Source: Eubacterium sp. UBA4343 (GTDB lineage: Bacteria; Bacillota; Clostridia; Lachnospirales; Lachnospiraceae). Taken from it: a stretch of 7,960 nt of DNA. Of this stretch, positions 6,143 through 7,960 are shown in pieces. The notes under the pieces are model-generated. The model saw only the letters and a list, made by a program, of their open reading frames with translations. It was not told the origin of the DNA and ran no database searches. Location: NCBI GenBank assembly GCA_002394235.1, contig DGTF01000063.1:51961-59920 (forward strand). The letters run 5' to 3'. A program made the position numbers and the translations under genes. Position 1 is the stretch's first letter; each line of letters opens with the position of its first letter.

Positions 6143-7924
6143 ATGACGGATAACAGTGATAATAACAATAAGAAAGGTAACTCGTCGCCGATCTATCCGG
6201 ATGATCTGCCACTGCGTATGAAGACCAGGCCGGACAGTTCGAAACGAACTTCCGGAAGAGCGGAGGAGGAAAGAAGCAGGACGTCAGCCGGAGCGGCGGA
6301 GAGGCGCGGAAACGCGGCAGGCGGCGGAAGAAGCAGGACGTCAGCCGGAGCGGCGGAGAGGCGCGGAAACGCGGCTGGCGGCGGAAGAAGCAGGATGTCA
6401 GCCGGAGCGGCGGAGAGGCACGGAAACGCGGCTGGCGGCGGAAGAAGCAGGATGTCAGCGGGAGCGGCGGAGAGGTGCGGAAACGCGGCTGTCGGCAGGA
6501 AAAACAGATATCGCGAGGCGTTCAGGAAAATTCCCGGTCTTGTGCCGAAGAAACCAAAATTGCGGAAAGGGAAGAAAAAAGCATATTTCTACGATCTGCT
6601 CACCCGGATTTTTCTCGGAGCCGTCGCGGTTATTTTTGTCGTGAATCTGATCGTGCCGAGCAGAGAGTTTTCACCGGACGAGAACAGAAACCTTGCTCAG
6701 CTGCCGAAAATTTCGGCGGCATCCCTCGCTAACGGCGATTTCTTCCGTGACTTCAACAGCTATGAATCGGATCAGTTTGTCGGCCGGGATATATGGATGA
6801 ATATCCGTTCTCTGGGTACGATGCTTCTGGGAAACCGGGAATCTGAGAATGTGTATTTCGGAAAAGACGGATATCTTCTGTCGAAGCCGGTCGTGCCGGA
6901 CCAGAAAACAGTTAACGCGACAGAAACTGCCATCAATGATTTTTCCGGAAGACACAGTGATCTGAACATGAACCTTCTGATGATTCCGGATGCGGCAAGC
7001 ATACTCACGGACAAGCTTCCCCGGAATGCTCCGGCAGAGGATCAGATCTCAGATATCCGCGGATTTGAGAATAGCCTGGACAGCAAAGTACAGAGCATTG
7101 ACGCCATCGGTGTGATGCAGAAGAACAAGGATCAGAAGATCTACTACAAGACAGACCATCACTGGACCAGCCTGGGTGCTTATGAAGTCTTTCTGGGCGC
7201 CGCAAATCAGCTCGGGATTGACACACCGATCACAGATAACACGATTTACACGGTGTCGGATTCCTTCCAGGGCACTCTGGCGTCGAGAAGCGGGCGTCAC
7301 ATTTCGCGGGATTCAATTGAAATCTATCAGCCCGACGGAACAGATGTGGAGTATTACGTGACCTATCCTGACACGGGCGAGAAGAGCACATCCATGTTTA
7401 TGAGTGACAAGCTGAAGGAAAAGGATCAGTATCAGGTGTTCTTCGGCGGAAATCATCCTGTGGTGGAGATTCGGACGACCGCCAACAATGGAAGAAATCT
7501 GCTGGTATTCAAGGACTCCTATGCGAACAGCTTCATGCAGTTTCTGTATCCGTATTTTCAGAGCATTATCATGGTGGACCCGAGATATTATTACGACGAT
7601 ATCGAGACTGCCATTACCTCTTACGGAATCACAGATGTGCTGTTCCTCTACAGCGCAGACACTCTGCTGGCGGACACAAATCTTGCGGACACCTTAAATG
7701 CTTCTTCTGTATCTGACAGTGGAGCGGAAAACGGGGGCAGTGGAACGGAGAGTGTGAACAGTTCTTCCGTGTCTACATCCTCCTCTGAGACAGTCGGCAG
7801 CTCTTCCGCGGATCGTTTGCTGACCAGTACTTCTTCCAGCGAGGGAGACAATTCCGGTTCTGAAAATACCGTCAGTGCTTCTTCATCACAGAATACAGGG
7901 AGTGTTCCGGGCGCAGCCGGGTGA
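6143..7924 (+). CDS. DHHW family protein (AlgJ/AlgX-like), with N-terminal repeats
   Basis: A 593-residue membrane-anchored protein. In order: a polar start; four 19-residue basic repeats (44-119); a Lys-rich stretch (120-147); one membrane helix (about 151-171); the typical post-membrane motif ENRNLAQLPK; an extracytoplasmic SGNH-like domain; and a Ser-rich tail (about 519-593). The motif TDHHWTSLGAYEVF contains Asp338, His339, His340 and Trp341, and KDSYANSF holds a likely nucleophile Ser459. By analogy with AlgX/AlgJ, Asp338-His340-Ser459 would form the active site for moving acyl groups onto a glycopolymer. It follows the MBOAT stop by 12 nt, so the two are almost certainly co-expressed. 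The repeats and the tail are extra compared with ordinary family members. ATG 6143 is preferred over GTG 6134. True catalytic activity is an inference; some relatives may be structural. Confidence 0.88.
   Translation: MTDNSDNNNKKGNSSPIYPDDLPLRMKTRPDSSKRTSGRAEEERSRTSAGAAERRGNAAGGGRSRTSAGAAERRGNAAGGGRSRMSAGAAERHGNAAGGGRSRMSAGAAERCGNAAVGRKNRYREAFRKIPGLVPKKPKLRKGKKKAYFYDLLTRIFLGAVAVIFVVNLIVPSREFSPDENRNLAQLPKISAASLANGDFFRDFNSYESDQFVGRDIWMNIRSLGTMLLGNRESENVYFGKDGYLLSKPVVPDQKTVNATETAINDFSGRHSDLNMNLLMIPDAASILTDKLPRNAPAEDQISDIRGFENSLDSKVQSIDAIGVMQKNKDQKIYYKTDHHWTSLGAYEVFLGAANQLGIDTPITDNTIYTVSDSFQGTLASRSGRHISRDSIEIYQPDGTDVEYYVTYPDTGEKSTSMFMSDKLKEKDQYQVFFGGNHPVVEIRTTANNGRNLLVFKDSYANSFMQFLYPYFQSIIMVDPRYYYDDIETAITSYGITDVLFLYSADTLLADTNLADTLNASSVSDSGAENGGSGTESVNSSSVSTSSSETVGSSSADRLLTSTSSSEGDNSGSENTVSASSSQNTGSVPGAAG
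6272..6499 (+). repeat. Four-copy 57-bp in-frame tandem repeat
   Basis: Units at 6272-6328, 6329-6385, 6386-6442 and 6443-6499, each coding 19 residues of the form RSRTSAGAAERRGNAAGGG. Units 1 and 2 differ by one silent base. Unit 3 differs from unit 2 by two bases (T to M, R to H). Unit 4 differs further, with a Cys and an altered end. A degenerate earlier half-copy (RTSGRAEEE) lies at 6245-6271. The segment is on the cytoplasmic side of the membrane helix. A 57-bp period keeps the frame when copies are gained or lost. Confidence 0.95.
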
Positions 7925-7928
7925 ATCC

Positions 7929-7960
7929 ATGCTGACATTTATTTACGCGAACAGTGAGCC
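7929..7960 (+). CDS. Start of a further cluster gene, cut by the window end
   Basis: An open frame begins at ATG 7929, 4 nt after the DHHW stop, and stays open to the window end, reading MLTFIYANSE. GGGTGA just upstream could be a ribosome binding site. No terminator lies between the two genes, so it would belong to the same transcript. Ten residues are too few to assign a family. Confidence 0.4.
   Translation, partial: MLTFIYANSE

Noticed and set aside
6272..6499. CRISPR-like array
   Set aside because: The 57-bp repeats directly adjoin one another without spacers, are in frame, and lie inside a coding gene.

Overview
The window looks like a chromosomal segment of a Gram-positive Clostridia bacterium, most likely Lachnospiraceae-like. 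The evidence is the purine-rich ribosome binding sites, the sigma-A-type promoter boxes, the PucR/CdaR-type regulator, the UgpC/MsmK-type sugar ABC ATPase, and above all the gene set SGNH hydrolase - DUF4358 - MBOAT - DHHW protein, which is typical of that group. The family assignment is an inference from protein families, not a measured phylogeny.

Left half, minus strand (about 1-2810): two genes, each apparently its own transcription unit. A CdaR-family regulator (111-1178) lies downstream of a UgpC/MsmK-type ABC transporter ATPase (1518-2630). A strong intrinsic terminator (1445-1484) closes the ATPase gene. A separate promoter (1374-1402) follows it and would give the regulator a leader of roughly 190 nt, which contains a hairpin and a cluster of GATTCTATT repeats. 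The ATPase has no permease or binding protein beside it, as expected of a shared energising subunit for several sugar importers. Its upstream region has a possible promoter and a cre-like box. Downstream of the regulator, the left edge holds a 41-nt near-perfect palindrome and a second perfect hairpin.

Divergent intergenic region (2631-3146): AT-rich, with the ATPase control region on one side and, on the other, an extended -10 promoter (2992-3000), three helically phased ACGAA(A) repeats and a second TATAAT box.

Right half, plus strand (3147-7960): a tight gene cluster for acyl modification of an extracytoplasmic glycopolymer. It encodes a membrane-anchored SGNH hydrolase/acyltransferase, a membrane-anchored DUF4358 protein, an MBOAT (AlgI/DltB-like) acyl-transfer membrane protein, and a DHHW (AlgJ/AlgX-like) protein. 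A further reading frame starts at 7929 and runs off the window. By analogy with alginate, peptidoglycan (PatA/PatB) and cellulose acetylation, the MBOAT protein would pass acyl groups across the membrane and the SGNH and DHHW proteins would place them on (or remove them from) a surface polymer. The target polymer cannot be read from the sequence.

Most unusual features: a four-copy, 57-bp in-frame repeat coding for a basic cytoplasmic N-terminus on the DHHW protein; long Ser-rich C-terminal tails on both putative transferases; and a nearly tandem repeat just upstream of the DUF4358 start.
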